Shown here piece by piece: positions 16,143 through 24,326 of a DNA stretch of 25,469 bases. A program made the translations under genes and the position numbers. The number at the start of each line of letters is the position of its first letter. The stretch's first letter is position 1. Source of the stretch: CAZRHR01 sp964599915. GTDB lineage: Bacteria; Bacteroidota; Bacteroidia; CAIKAF01. The stretch is taken from positions 1 to 25,469 of the forward strand of contig CAZRHR010000040.1 in the NCBI GenBank assembly GCA_964599915.1. The letters are read 5' to 3'. The notes beneath the pieces were generated by a model, which did not search any database, was not told where the DNA came from, and was given only the letters and a program-made list of their open reading frames with translations.

Positions 16143-17138
16143 TTATGACATTTCGGGGACGAGGGATAATTCTCCTGGGATGTCCTCAAGTATTTGCAGC
16201 AAAACTTGTGGGTTATCTTCCGTGACCAGCAGCATACGGTGTTGTTTAAAGTTGGCAACACCCCGAAAATAATTGCCATAATGCATCCGCATTTCTAATA
16301 CGCCCAGTCGCTCGCCTTTCCAAGCAAGGCTTTGTTCCAAATGCCATTTGCAGGCATCCGCCCGTTCCTGAAGTGTGGGGCCGGGGATGTGTTCGCCCGT
16401 TTGGATAAAATGCTTCATTTGGCGGAAAACCCAAGGATTGCCAATGCTGGCACGACCAATCATAACACCATCAACACCGTATTTTTCTTTCCAAGCGACG
16501 GCTTTTTCGGGAGAATCGATGTCTCCATTCCCAAAAATTGGAATGCGCATTCGTTGGTTATTTTTCACCTCACCAATCAGGGTCCAGTCGGCTTCTCCTT
16601 TATACATTTGGACACGGGTGCGTCCGTGAATGGATAAGGCTTGCACCCCAACATCCTGAAGTCGCTCTGCCACTTCAACAATGTGCATGGAATCTGAGTC
16701 CCAACCCAATCTGGTTTTCACTGTAACCGGCTTATTGACCGCCTTTACCACCGCTTCGGTCAATCGGATCATCTTAGGAATATTTTTCAGGATTCCGGCG
16801 CCAGCGTCTTTACAGACGACTTTCTTCACGGGGCAGCCGAAATTAATATCTATGAGATCTGGTTGAGCCGCTTCACAAATGCGTGCGGCTTCCATCATAG
16901 GTTCAAGTTCCCCCCCGAAGATTTGAATCCCGATGGGACGTTCGTATTCAAAGATGTCAAGCTTTTTAATGCTTTTGGCCGCGTCCCGAATGAGTCCTTC
17001 CGAAGAGATAAACTCGGTAAACATGAGGTCCGCGCCAAACTTTTTGCAAAGCGCGCGAAAGGGGGGATCACTCACGTCCTCCATGGGCGCGAGCAGTAAT
17101 GGAAAATCGGGAAGTTCAACGGGGCCTATGCGTACCAT
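16143..17138 (-). CDS. dusB: tRNA-dihydrouridine synthase, DusB type
   Basis: A 331-residue flavoenzyme that reduces specific uridines in tRNA D-loops with FMN and NADPH. The TIM-barrel start LLLAPMEDVSDPPFR, the FMN-contacting IQIFGG and the active site INFGCPVKKV, with catalytic C102, are all present. VKTRLGWD, LSIHGRTR and FGNGDI / GVMIGRASIGNPW follow in the usual order for phosphate and tRNA contacts. Length fits DusB (about 320-340). The ATG at 17138 is 20 nt after the exbD-type gene, so read-through from that operon is likely, but a perfect -7 box between the two suggests an extra promoter. Annotation is firm; the exact tRNA position modified is inferred from the family. Confidence 0.96.
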   Translation of the reverse strand: MVRIGPVELPDFPLLLAPMEDVSDPPFRALCKKFGADLMFTEFISSEGLIRDAAKSIKKLDIFEYERPIGIQIFGGELEPMMEAARICEAAQPDLIDINFGCPVKKVVCKDAGAGILKNIPKMIRLTEAVVKAVNKPVTVKTRLGWDSDSMHIVEVAERLQDVGVQALSIHGRTRVQMYKGEADWTLIGEVKNNQRMRIPIFGNGDIDSPEKAVAWKEKYGVDGVMIGRASIGNPWVFRQMKHFIQTGEHIPGPTLQERADACKWHLEQSLAWKGERLGVLEMRMHYGNYFRGVANFKQHRMLLVTEDNPQVLLQILEDIPGELSLVPEMS

Positions 17139-17142
17139 GCCG

Positions 17143-17150
17143 CAAAGATA
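17143..17150 (-). promoter_or_regulatory. -7 element directly before dusB
   Basis: Minus strand TATCTTTG matches all fixed bases of TAnnTTTG and ends 4 nt before the dusB ATG. No TTTG is seen at the -33 position, which lies in the end of the upstream exbD-type gene. An internal, leaderless-type promoter is plausible. Confidence 0.45.
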
Positions 17151-17158
17151 AGGCAGAA

Positions 17159-17626
17159 TTATTCTAGTTCTACCGTCTTTCTTGAAGCATAGTTGATGAG
17201 CAAAGCATTTACATTGCGTAGCTCTTCTTTGATGTCGGTGATGATACCGGTCGTAATTTCCTGATCGGCCTTTAAGGAGACGAACATTCTGTTCCTTACA
17301 TCTTCGGGTTTTTGTGAAATTTGGTCAGAAACCCATGGACCCACGTCCTGAATGTTGGCAATGGCATCGTCTAATTGAACACGGGGTTCAGTACCATAAA
17401 GTTCAGGTTTGGTGGGCTTTCCAACATACACGCTAACCACGAGAGAACGGTCTTCTAGTTTTACGGCTTGGGTTGCCGCAGGTCTTTTCACTTCTACGCT
17501 GAGTGTCACTTCGCGCATGCGGGTAGCCACCATGAAGAAGAACAGCAACATAAACACGATGTCTGGCAATGAAGCCGTAGAGATAGGAGGTACACCCCGT
17601 TTTCCGCCTTTTCTAAATTTAGACAT
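17159..17626 (-). CDS. exbD: Biopolymer transporter ExbD/TolR family protein (second copy)
   Basis: A 155-residue inner-membrane protein with a short basic N-terminus (SKFRKGGKRG), one membrane helix (about residues 21-36) and a periplasmic domain. The proton-path aspartate is D22 in SLPDIVFMLLFFFMV. ExbD works with ExbB as a proton-driven motor that energises TonB. The gene starts 8 nt after the first exbD-type gene. The late segment (QEITTGIITDIKEELRNVNALLINYASRK) fits the ExbD/TolR periplasmic fold. Two different ExbD-like proteins in tandem are common in Bacteroidota and suggest a heteromeric motor. Confidence 0.93.
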   Translation of the reverse strand: MSKFRKGGKRGVPPISTASLPDIVFMLLFFFMVATRMREVTLSVEVKRPAATQAVKLEDRSLVVSVYVGKPTKPELYGTEPRVQLDDAIANIQDVGPWVSDQISQKPEDVRNRMFVSLKADQEITTGIITDIKEELRNVNALLINYASRKTVELE

Positions 17627-17634
17627 GGGTTATG

Positions 17635-18252
17635 TTATTTATTGGGTGATGCTTCAGAGATGGCCATAGGGATGGCTTTTTCCACTGCCCTTGCTCTTTT
17701 GGCAGCCTCTTCTTTGATTTCGTCGGTAGCGCCTTTGGTAGAGCGCATTTTCATTTCATCGTAGGTTTCACCGAATTTCTCTCGGGCTAAGTCGTTTCTC
17801 ATTTGGTTAAAAGCCATGGTGAGTACGTCTTGGGTTTTTACATACATTTTATAAGAGGTGAGTCGGTCATTTTGGATAACGACTACGCCCTTAGACTTTC
17901 TGTAGGTAAAAAGGCCTTCAAAGCTTTCTGGTTCTTCTTTTTTGGCCGAGAGGTTTGGGTCATTGGTTGGATTTAATACAAACTCAACGACTCTGTCTTT
18001 GAGGATGCGAATATCACCATATTCACCATTGACCAATAATTGGTCGTTCCGGTTAATGAATACGAGCAGCACATTTCGTCGGGCTACATCTACCGGTTGT
18101 TGGTTTTCTGTTTTACGTGGTAGTTCGCGGCGAATTCCTTGTTCTTGGTCCATGGTGGTGGTCACCAGGAAGAAGATAAGGAGCAGGAAAGCGATATCCG
18201 CCATGGAACCCGAGTTAATTTCGGGCAATTCACGTTTTTTACCTCTGGCCAT
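17635..18252 (-). CDS. exbD: Biopolymer transporter ExbD/TolR family protein (first copy)
   Basis: A 205-residue protein with the ExbD layout: basic N-terminus ARGKKRELPEI, one helix MADIAFLLLIFFLVTTTM with the conserved D19, and a periplasmic domain. It is longer than the second copy because of an extended charged C-terminal part (about residues 150-205) that looks helical and carries many Lys and Glu. The start at 18252 has an AGGA-like site a few bases upstream, one of the few Shine-Dalgarno-like sites here. It lies 17 nt after the four-helix membrane gene. With exbB it should form the motor for TonB-dependent uptake. Confidence 0.93.
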   Translation of the reverse strand: MARGKKRELPEINSGSMADIAFLLLIFFLVTTTMDQEQGIRRELPRKTENQQPVDVARRNVLLVFINRNDQLLVNGEYGDIRILKDRVVEFVLNPTNDPNLSAKKEEPESFEGLFTYRKSKGVVVIQNDRLTSYKMYVKTQDVLTMAFNQMRNDLAREKFGETYDEMKMRSTKGATDEIKEEAAKRARAVEKAIPMAISEASPNK

Positions 18253-18269
18253 GTTCCTGCGGTTAATGG

Positions 18270-18788
18270 TTACTGAAAAATACGGCGAACTTCACCGATG
18301 ATGATGGCCAAAAGTGCAAATCCACCAATAATTCCAAGAAGGATTAAAGATGCGTCTGCAAAGTTGAAGGCCCAATCGGGGACTGCGTTAATCATTTCTG
18401 CACTTTCTACAGAGCGGCCTGTCATGCGGAAATTTTCCCGCCCGGTGGACATGGCATAAGAAATGGCATACAACACCGCGCCGATAGCTACGGATGCGAT
18501 GGGTAAGATCATTCTTTTGGGATTTTTAGCTCCATTCACGAAGATAAAAACCACGATGCTGCCCACTGCTACTAGGGTTGCTCCAATGACGGAAGTCATG
18601 AGAAAGCTAACCGCGGAGGAGAATTTTGCCGCCTCTTCGGTGGAAGAAACCAAACCTTGAAGGCGTAGAGACTTCCAGGTTTCCGTGTCGATACCGGAGG
18701 AAAGGGTAACCAAGGTGGCTATAATGCCAACCAAGGCGACCAATACCGCCAGTCCGGTGCTGATGTAGCGGATGTATTTTTGGTCCAT
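18270..18788 (-). CDS. Four-helix inner-membrane protein inside the exbB-exbD operon
   Basis: A 172-residue integral membrane protein with no signature that I recognise. Predicted helices are at about residues 9-29, 60-85, 94-113 and 146-166, and the middle loop carries KNPKR, so it should face the cytoplasm. Proteins of this size occur between exbB and exbD in Bacteroidota operons, but I know of no demonstrated role. Position suggests it assists or modifies the ExbB-ExbD motor. It starts 33 nt after exbB, following a perfect hairpin, and is followed 17 nt later by exbD. The start ATG gives MDQKYIRYISTG, a normal beginning for a first helix. Confidence 0.8.
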   Translation of the reverse strand: MDQKYIRYISTGLAVLVALVGIIATLVTLSSGIDTETWKSLRLQGLVSSTEEAAKFSSAVSFLMTSVIGATLVAVGSIVVFIFVNGAKNPKRMILPIASVAIGAVLYAISYAMSTGRENFRMTGRSVESAEMINAVPDWAFNFADASLILLGIIGGFALLAIIIGEVRRIFQ

Positions 18789-18803
18789 GGTAAAGTCGTT
18801 AGT

Positions 18804-18819
18804 CCGAAGGAAACTTCGG
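18804..18819 (-). promoter_or_regulatory. Intercistronic hairpin after exbB
   Basis: CCGAAG / CTTCGG form a perfect 6-bp stem (18804-18809 with 18814-18819) around a 4-nt loop. It begins 2 nt after the exbB stop codon and has no U-tract after it. This suits a processing or RNA-stabilising element that sets exbB above the downstream genes, rather than a terminator. Confidence 0.5.
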
Positions 18820-18821
18820 GA

Positions 18822-19637
18822 TTATTTTTTGGTATATCCGCCTTTAACGAGGATGTCGATAAACTCAACAGAAGCTTCTTCCATTTCATTAACCAATCCA
18901 TCGATTTTGGACATGATGTAATTGTAGAAAATCTGAAGAATAATAGCTACAATAAGACCCCCTACGGTAGTCAAAAGAGCCACTTTAATACCAGATGCAA
19001 CCACCGTTGGAGAGATGTCACCCGCCGCTTCAATTTGGTCGAAGGCGAAGATCATACCTACTACGGTACCAAGGAACCCGAGCATGGGGCCGAGTGAGAT
19101 AAATAGACCTAGCCAAGGAAGGGCACGTTCCATTTTTCCCATTTCCACTCCGCCGTAAGAAACGACAGCTTTTTCAACGGTTTCAATGCCTTCATCTGCG
19201 CGATTCAATCCCTCATAGACGATACTTGCGATAGGTCCTGGGGTATTGCGACACAGCTCCTGAGCAGCAGCTACGCCACCAGACTTCAAGGTTGCTTCTA
19301 CATTTTTAATGAACTTTTTGGTGTTGATGGTCGCCATGTTGAGGTAAATAATACGCTCAATAGAAACCGCTAAGCCTAAGATAAGACAAATGAGCAGAGG
19401 GGTCATCCACTCATAACCACCTTCAATAAATTTTTCTTTAAGCATTTCACGGAAGCTCACCTCCGATACGGGAGGGGCATCGGCAACAGGAGCTTCAGCA
19501 ACAGCACCAGAGTCTGTAGCCGTGGCTTGTTCCATGGTTTGGGTGGTAGAATCTACCGTTTCCTGAGCAAAAGTAGCGCTCATTGGCGCGGCAAGCATCA
19601 GGAAAGACATCAGGCATGAGGCGATTAACTTTCTCAT
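18822..19637 (-). CDS. exbB: MotA/TolQ/ExbB proton channel family protein
   Basis: A 271-residue protein of the ExbB proton-channel family. It has an N-terminal signal peptide (about 1-25, ending ATFAQ) and an Ala/Thr/Val-rich periplasmic linker, a form usual in Bacteroidota. The three core helices lie at about residues 77-99, 173-200 and 209-241. The signature region is GLFISLGPMLGFLGTVVGMIFAF, followed by ISPTVVASGIKVALLTTVGGL. It forms the pentameric channel around ExbD and converts proton flow to TonB motion. I chose the ATG at 19637; an in-frame TTG at 19673 would place 12 non-signal residues in front. It is the first gene of the operon and follows tRNA-Ser on the same strand. Confidence 0.94.
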   Translation of the reverse strand: MRKLIASCLMSFLMLAAPMSATFAQETVDSTTQTMEQATATDSGAVAEAPVADAPPVSEVSFREMLKEKFIEGGYEWMTPLLICLILGLAVSIERIIYLNMATINTKKFIKNVEATLKSGGVAAAQELCRNTPGPIASIVYEGLNRADEGIETVEKAVVSYGGVEMGKMERALPWLGLFISLGPMLGFLGTVVGMIFAFDQIEAAGDISPTVVASGIKVALLTTVGGLIVAIILQIFYNYIMSKIDGLVNEMEEASVEFIDILVKGGYTKK

Positions 19638-19675
19638 TGGGATTAGATTGTCTGTGAATACAGTTTCGAACAAAT

Positions 19676-19683
19676 CAAATATA
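19676..19683 (-). promoter_or_regulatory. -7 element of the exbB operon
   Basis: Minus strand TATATTTG is a perfect TAnnTTTG match between the tRNA 3' end and exbB. It gives a leader of about 32 nt to the ATG at 19637. The -33 region would fall at the very end of the tRNA gene and shows no TTTG. Confidence 0.5.
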
Positions 19684-19701
19684 CAACAGTTTTACATGTT
19701 G

Positions 19702-19792
19702 TGGCGGAGAGAGAGGGATTCGAACCCTCGATACCCTTTAGAGGTATACACGCGTTCCAGGCGTGCTCCTTAAACCACTCGGACATCTCTCC
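19702..19792 (-). tRNA. tRNA-Ser (anticodon GGA)
   Basis: The minus strand folds as a class II tRNA. The acceptor GGAGAGA pairs with TCTCTCC, and the discriminator G is followed by an encoded CCA (19704-19702). The anticodon arm CACGC-CTGGAAC-GCGTG carries GGA, which reads UCC and UCU. A long variable arm (around TATACCTCTAAAGGGTATC) and the T arm with GGTTCGAATCC follow. The long variable arm agrees with serine identity. The mature body without CCA is 88 nt (19705-19792). Confidence 0.96.
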
Positions 19793-19847
19793 AAAATCCT
19801 AAGCAGTGTTACCCGCTTTGGAGGGTCGAAATTACAAAAAATCTTTT

Positions 19848-20888
19848 TCACACCAACTTTTCCTCCATTTCTCCACAACTTGCATGGGCAAGTGCTTTAC
19901 GCAGGTCTTCCGGATTTGGAAAAATTGGGGCATACACCATGGCTTTGGTCAATGCAGATTCAAGCGTTAGATCTTTTCCATTAACCACGCCCAGGCGACT
20001 CATTTCCCTTCCTGTCTCATAATATCCGGGGATGACGGCACCTTGGCGACATTGTGTAATATTTAAAACGACCGTTCCTTGGGCATCCAAGGAGGACAAC
20101 ATTTGAAAGAACGCGGGATCCAAAGGACCATTGCCAGTTCCAAAGGTCTGAATAATCAATGTATGCAGGTCGTTCCTTTGCGCGACAAATTCCAAAGTTT
20201 GTCGGGAAATTCCAGGAAAAATGGGCAATACAAACACCCTCGGATCACATTGGGTGAAAAAACGAGGCGCCTTATGGCTTTGGCACGCGCGAATGGAGGC
20301 ATGATTATAATGAATGGAGACACCTGCTTCTGCCAAGAGCGGATAATTCGGGCTCAAAAAGGCATTAAAATGGTGCGCACTAAATTTGAAACAACGGTTG
20401 GCACGATAGAGTTTGTACTCAAAATAAACAGCCACCTCAGGTACTACAGGCGCGCCATCCGGATGTTTGGCCGCTGCAATTTCTATGGCCGTTAACAAAT
20501 TTTCCTTTCCATCGGTGCGAATTTTACCCATGGGTAGCTGACTTCCGGTAAAAATGATAGGCTTATTCAAGGGTTGTATCATGAAACTTAATGCCGAGGC
20601 AGAATAGGCCAAGGTATCCGTTCCATGTAAAATGACAAAGCCGTCGAATGAATCAAATCTTTGTTCAATGCATTGTACCAATTGAATCCAGTCTTCAGGC
20701 CGAATGTCTGAAGAGTCCTTCGGTTGAGGGAAGGGCTCCACCACCAAATCCACATCCAACCGCTGAAGTTCTGGAATATGTGCAGAAAGTTGGGCAAAAT
20801 CCACCGGCCGAAGGGCGCCGGTTTCAGGGTCTTCCATGCTACCAATGGTCCCCCCAGTGTAAATAAGGAGTATCTGAGGCCGGGTCAT
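19848..20888 (-). CDS. ansA: Type I (cytoplasmic) L-asparaginase
   Basis: A 346-residue enzyme that converts L-asparagine to aspartate and ammonia. Both active-site signatures are intact: YTGGTIG (residues 10-16, nucleophile T14) and HGTDTLAYSA (88-97, with T90, D91 and T92). FTGSQLPMG and QTFGTGNGP further support the asparaginase/glutaminase family. There is no signal peptide, so it should be the cytoplasmic, lower-affinity type. Its ATG overlaps the stop of the TatD-like gene by 4 nt (ATGA), so they are one transcription unit with coupled translation. tRNA-Ser lies 55 nt downstream on the same strand without a clear terminator between. Confidence 0.95.
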   Translation of the reverse strand: MTRPQILLIYTGGTIGSMEDPETGALRPVDFAQLSAHIPELQRLDVDLVVEPFPQPKDSSDIRPEDWIQLVQCIEQRFDSFDGFVILHGTDTLAYSASALSFMIQPLNKPIIFTGSQLPMGKIRTDGKENLLTAIEIAAAKHPDGAPVVPEVAVYFEYKLYRANRCFKFSAHHFNAFLSPNYPLLAEAGVSIHYNHASIRACQSHKAPRFFTQCDPRVFVLPIFPGISRQTLEFVAQRNDLHTLIIQTFGTGNGPLDPAFFQMLSSLDAQGTVVLNITQCRQGAVIPGYYETGREMSRLGVVNGKDLTLESALTKAMVYAPIFPNPEDLRKALAHASCGEMEEKLV

Positions 20889-21658
20889 GCTTGTGGGAGT
20901 CTTTTAAATAATCGCAACGCGTTTTGGGTGGTCTGTATGCGCAGTTTTTCCAAGGGCATTTGCCACAAATCTGCCAAACATTGAGCTGTTTCCAACATAA
21001 ACGCAGGCTCATTTCTTTTTCCCCGATGAGGAACCGGAGGTAGATAAGGCGCATCTGTTTCTAAGACAATCTGACCGGGCGGCAACTGCTGAACCACGGA
21101 TTTCAGTGAACTGTTTTTGTAGGTTAATACCCCGCCAATTCCCAAAAAATAGCCTTGCCCTATAATCCATTCGGCCTGTGCCAAGTCGCCTGTAAAACAA
21201 TGAAATACAGCGCCATGTAAAGGCCTTAAGGTATGAGTAAACAGGGATATCAGTCGCTCTAAACTTTCTCTGGCATGCAATACAAGCGGCAAACCTAAGT
21301 CATTGGCTAGATCAACATGAGCCGCTAGACAAGCTTCTTGTTCCTTGATATAGGTTTTATCCCAATAAAAATCCAAGCCTGTTTCTCCTACCGCAATCCA
21401 AGGTAAATCGTTTTTCCTTGTAAGCAGCCTTTCCCAGACTTCTTTCCAATCTTCTTTAACTTCACACGGATGTAAGCCCAACATAGGGAAGCATTTATGG
21501 GGGTAAGATTCCGACAACTGCTTCATGCCCAATAGGGTTTCCTCATTTACATTTGGTATGCAAATATGACTTATGTCCGCAGCTCTTCCCCACATGTCCG
21601 AAAAATCGGGTAAAAATGCAGGGTCATAGAGGTGCGCATGTGTATCGATCCATCCCAT
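20885..21658 (-). CDS. TatD-family metal-dependent DNase/hydrolase
   Basis: A 257-residue TIM-barrel metallohydrolase. Metal ligands of the family are visible: H7 and H9 in DTHAHLY, Glu in GETGLDFYW, His in VLHARE, His in FHCFTG, and Asp in ETDAPYLPP. GLHPCEV is also typical. TatD-type proteins are 3'-5' DNases or RNases active in repair and RNA quality control; some relatives act on other substrates, so the precise role is open. Length is normal (about 255-265). The ATG at 21658 is preceded 4 nt upstream by a perfect -7 box. The gene is divergent from the helicase and leads the tatD-ansA pair. Confidence 0.94.
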   Translation of the reverse strand: MGWIDTHAHLYDPAFLPDFSDMWGRAADISHICIPNVNEETLLGMKQLSESYPHKCFPMLGLHPCEVKEDWKEVWERLLTRKNDLPWIAVGETGLDFYWDKTYIKEQEACLAAHVDLANDLGLPLVLHARESLERLISLFTHTLRPLHGAVFHCFTGDLAQAEWIIGQGYFLGIGGVLTYKNSSLKSVVQQLPPGQIVLETDAPYLPPVPHRGKRNEPAFMLETAQCLADLWQMPLEKLRIQTTQNALRLFKRLPQA

Positions 21659-21662
21659 GTTA

Positions 21663-21670
21663 CAAACATA
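21663..21670 (-). promoter_or_regulatory. -7 element directly before the TatD-like gene
   Basis: Minus strand TATGTTTG matches every fixed base of TAnnTTTG and ends 4 nt before the ATG at 21658. No TTTG is seen at -33. A leaderless or nearly leaderless transcript is predicted. Confidence 0.5.
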
Positions 21671-21756
21671 CCAAAGGCAAGCGATTTGGGCTACATTTTT
21701 TAAAAATAGGGTAGTTGTTTACATCCAAAAAGGGCTTTGCTTGTTGTTTATGGTTC

Positions 21757-24159
21757 ATGGACGCGATAAAAGATTGGTTCACCACCTTTGGCTGGACTCC
21801 ACAACCCTTTCAAGAGGAAGCATGGAAAGCAGTGCTGAACGGCTCGCAAGGGCTGGTGAATGCCCCCACCGGCAGCGGAAAAACCTATAGTATTTTTCTT
21901 CCTGCCCTTTTACGCGCACAACAACTCTCTGCCAAAGAAAACATTGGGATTCGCATCATTTGGATTACTCCCATCCGGGCCTTGGCCAAAGAGATTGAAC
22001 AATCTGCCGCGCGCGCGATGGCCCATTTTGCCCCGAATTGGTCTGTGGAAATTCGCACTGGAGATACTGGTGTTGCTGAACGCCAAAAGCAAAAGAAACG
22101 GCCACCTGAAGTGCTCATCACTACGCCTGAAAGTTTGCATTTGCTCCTTGCTTCGCCTGGATATTCTTCCTTGTTCGCGCATACTTGTTGCCTTGTTGCA
22201 GATGAATGGCATGAACTCATGGGCAGCAAGCGTGGTGTGCAAGTCCAACTGGCATGGTCTCGGCTAAAGCATATTTCTCCCCATTTAAGGCTATGGGGCA
22301 TATCCGCCACAATTGGCAACCTGGAAGAAGCCCTTTGGGTCTTGTTGGGAAAACAAGAAGGACAAATTATTCGGGCCCAGACGAAGAAAGAGATTGAAGT
22401 TTATACGGTTCTGCCAGAAGAAGTCGATCGGTTTCCTTGGGGTGGTCATCTTGGAATTTCCCTTTTACCTAAAGTGGTTCCCATCTTGCTTCAATCTAAA
22501 AGTGCACTTATTTTTACCAATACCAGAGCCCAAGCAGAAATCTGGTACCAAAAGCTGCTGGAAGCTGCGCCAGATTTGGCGGGCATTATGGCCATGCACC
22601 ATGGTTCGATTAGTAAGGAGATTCGCCATTGGGTAGAAGACGCGCTCTATCAAGGCAGTTTACAGGTGGTCGTTTGCACGGGGAGCTTGGACCTTGGGGT
22701 AGATTTTCGCCCGGTAGACACGGTCATACAGATTGGAAGCCCCAAAGGCGTCGGTCGTTTTTTACAACGGGCAGGACGCTCCGGCCACCAACCGGGCGCA
22801 ACGGCCAAAATTTATTTTGTCCCAACCCATTCGCTTGAAATTATGGAAGGCGCAGCCCTTCGCCAAGCGATTGCCCAAAGCCACCTTGAGCCGCGTATGC
22901 CCTATGTGCGGAGTTTCGATGTATTGATTCAATATGTGTTGACGCTTTCGGTTTCAGAGGGTTTTCATCCAGAACGCACATTTAATGAAGTAAAGCAAAC
23001 CTTCGCTTTTGAAAGTTTACAGGAAGAAGAGTGGGAAGAAATTGTGCAGTTTGTAGTGTCTGGTGGCCCCAGTTTAGCTTCTTACCCGGGTTTTCAAAAA
23101 TTATTCAAAGACGGAGAAGTCTATCGTATACAAGGGAAAAGATTAGCCATGCTTCATCGGCTTTCTATAGGCACGATTACAAGCGATCAAATGCTATCGG
23201 TAAAAACGCTTTCTGGAAAACATGTAGGTTTTGTGGAGGAATGGTTTGCCTCTAAACTTAATCCTGGAGATCATTTTTGGCTGGCAGGTAAAAACCTCGC
23301 TTTTTCCCGAATCCATGAAATGACGGTTCAAGTGAGTTTTTCCAATAAAAAGTCTGGCCAAGTTCCGGCCTACATGGGTGGCCGCATGCCCTTATCGAAT
23401 GCCTTGGGCACCATGGTGCGGCAAACCCTTGAGACATGGAAAACGCCAGAAAGTGAAGAGATGCATGCGTTATCAGCTCTTTTTTCCCTTCAACAAGAAC
23501 GTTCCTTGGTACCCGAACCAAACCAACTATTAATCGAAACCTTAGTCAGTAAAGAGGGCTTTCACTGCTTCTTTTATCCCATTGAAGGACGCTTAGTGCA
23601 TGAAGGACTAGCTGCACTTTTCGCGTATCGTATCAGTAAAATACGACCCATTAGCTTTTCCATATCTCTAAATGATTATGGCTTTGAATTGCTTAGCGAC
23701 CAGCCCATTCCATTGGAAGAGGCACTTGAAGAAGGCCTACTTTCCGCCGAAAATCTATTGAACGATATTTATGCCAGTGTAAACATGGGCGAAATGGCCC
23801 GCCGAAGGTTTAGAGACATTGCGAGGGTGGCAGGGCTAGTTTTTATAGGGTACCCAGGCAAACCGAAGAAAGACCGTCATTTACAGGCAAATTCTGCTTT
23901 ATTCTTTGATGTGTTTATGGAGTCGGAACCAAATCATATCCTACTTAGACAGGCCTTTGAGGAAGTGTATGATTTTCAGCTGGAGCAAGGTCGAATGCAA
24001 AATGCTTTGACTCAATTCAACAAAAAAGAGGTGGTGATTCAATCTTTAACCAAGGCAAGTCCTTTTGGGTTTCCTATTATGGTAGAAAGGATTCGCGAAC
24101 GTTTTACGACTGAACAGTTGGAAGATCGGGTAAAAAAGATGTTGCGTCAACTAGAATAA
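21757..24159 (+). CDS. Lhr-like, ligase-associated DEXH-box DNA helicase
   Basis: An 800-residue superfamily 2 helicase. Motif I APTGSGKT is at 36-43 and the DEXH box DEWH at 149-152. SAT is at 183-185 and motif VI QRAGRSGH at 337-344. The first two RecA-like domains are followed by a winged-helix and Lhr-type C-terminal region (about 400-800) with LYQGSLQVVV/CTGSLDLGVDF and a late YDFQLEQGR. Length and order match the ligase-associated helicase group, usually found beside an ATP-dependent ligase, an exonuclease and a phosphoesterase in a DNA repair unit. None of these partners is adjacent here. I chose the ATG at 21757 (MDAIKDWF); an upstream in-frame TTG at 21715 would add 14 residues unlike the family. 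Confidence 0.93.
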   Translation: MDAIKDWFTTFGWTPQPFQEEAWKAVLNGSQGLVNAPTGSGKTYSIFLPALLRAQQLSAKENIGIRIIWITPIRALAKEIEQSAARAMAHFAPNWSVEIRTGDTGVAERQKQKKRPPEVLITTPESLHLLLASPGYSSLFAHTCCLVADEWHELMGSKRGVQVQLAWSRLKHISPHLRLWGISATIGNLEEALWVLLGKQEGQIIRAQTKKEIEVYTVLPEEVDRFPWGGHLGISLLPKVVPILLQSKSALIFTNTRAQAEIWYQKLLEAAPDLAGIMAMHHGSISKEIRHWVEDALYQGSLQVVVCTGSLDLGVDFRPVDTVIQIGSPKGVGRFLQRAGRSGHQPGATAKIYFVPTHSLEIMEGAALRQAIAQSHLEPRMPYVRSFDVLIQYVLTLSVSEGFHPERTFNEVKQTFAFESLQEEEWEEIVQFVVSGGPSLASYPGFQKLFKDGEVYRIQGKRLAMLHRLSIGTITSDQMLSVKTLSGKHVGFVEEWFASKLNPGDHFWLAGKNLAFSRIHEMTVQVSFSNKKSGQVPAYMGGRMPLSNALGTMVRQTLETWKTPESEEMHALSALFSLQQERSLVPEPNQLLIETLVSKEGFHCFFYPIEGRLVHEGLAALFAYRISKIRPISFSISLNDYGFELLSDQPIPLEEALEEGLLSAENLLNDIYASVNMGEMARRRFRDIARVAGLVFIGYPGKPKKDRHLQANSALFFDVFMESEPNHILLRQAFEEVYDFQLEQGRMQNALTQFNKKEVVIQSLTKASPFGFPIMVERIRERFTTEQLEDRVKKMLRQLE

Positions 24160-24326
24160 AAGGACGCTATATGGTTTAGGAATACATAAGTCAGTGGTCT
24201 AACCACATGATAATATGTAAAATCCGAAAGTCTTACTTATAAGAAAACCTCAAAAATATACTGAAATTCATTCTTGTAAAGACAGAAACAGGTCATCGTT
24301 AGGTTGTTTTCAGGTCGCTATTGGGC

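Noticed and set aside
24160..24326. Terminator between the helicase and the small secreted gene
   Set aside because: Only a 4-bp GTGG/CCAC hairpin without a U-tract is visible, which is too weak to call.
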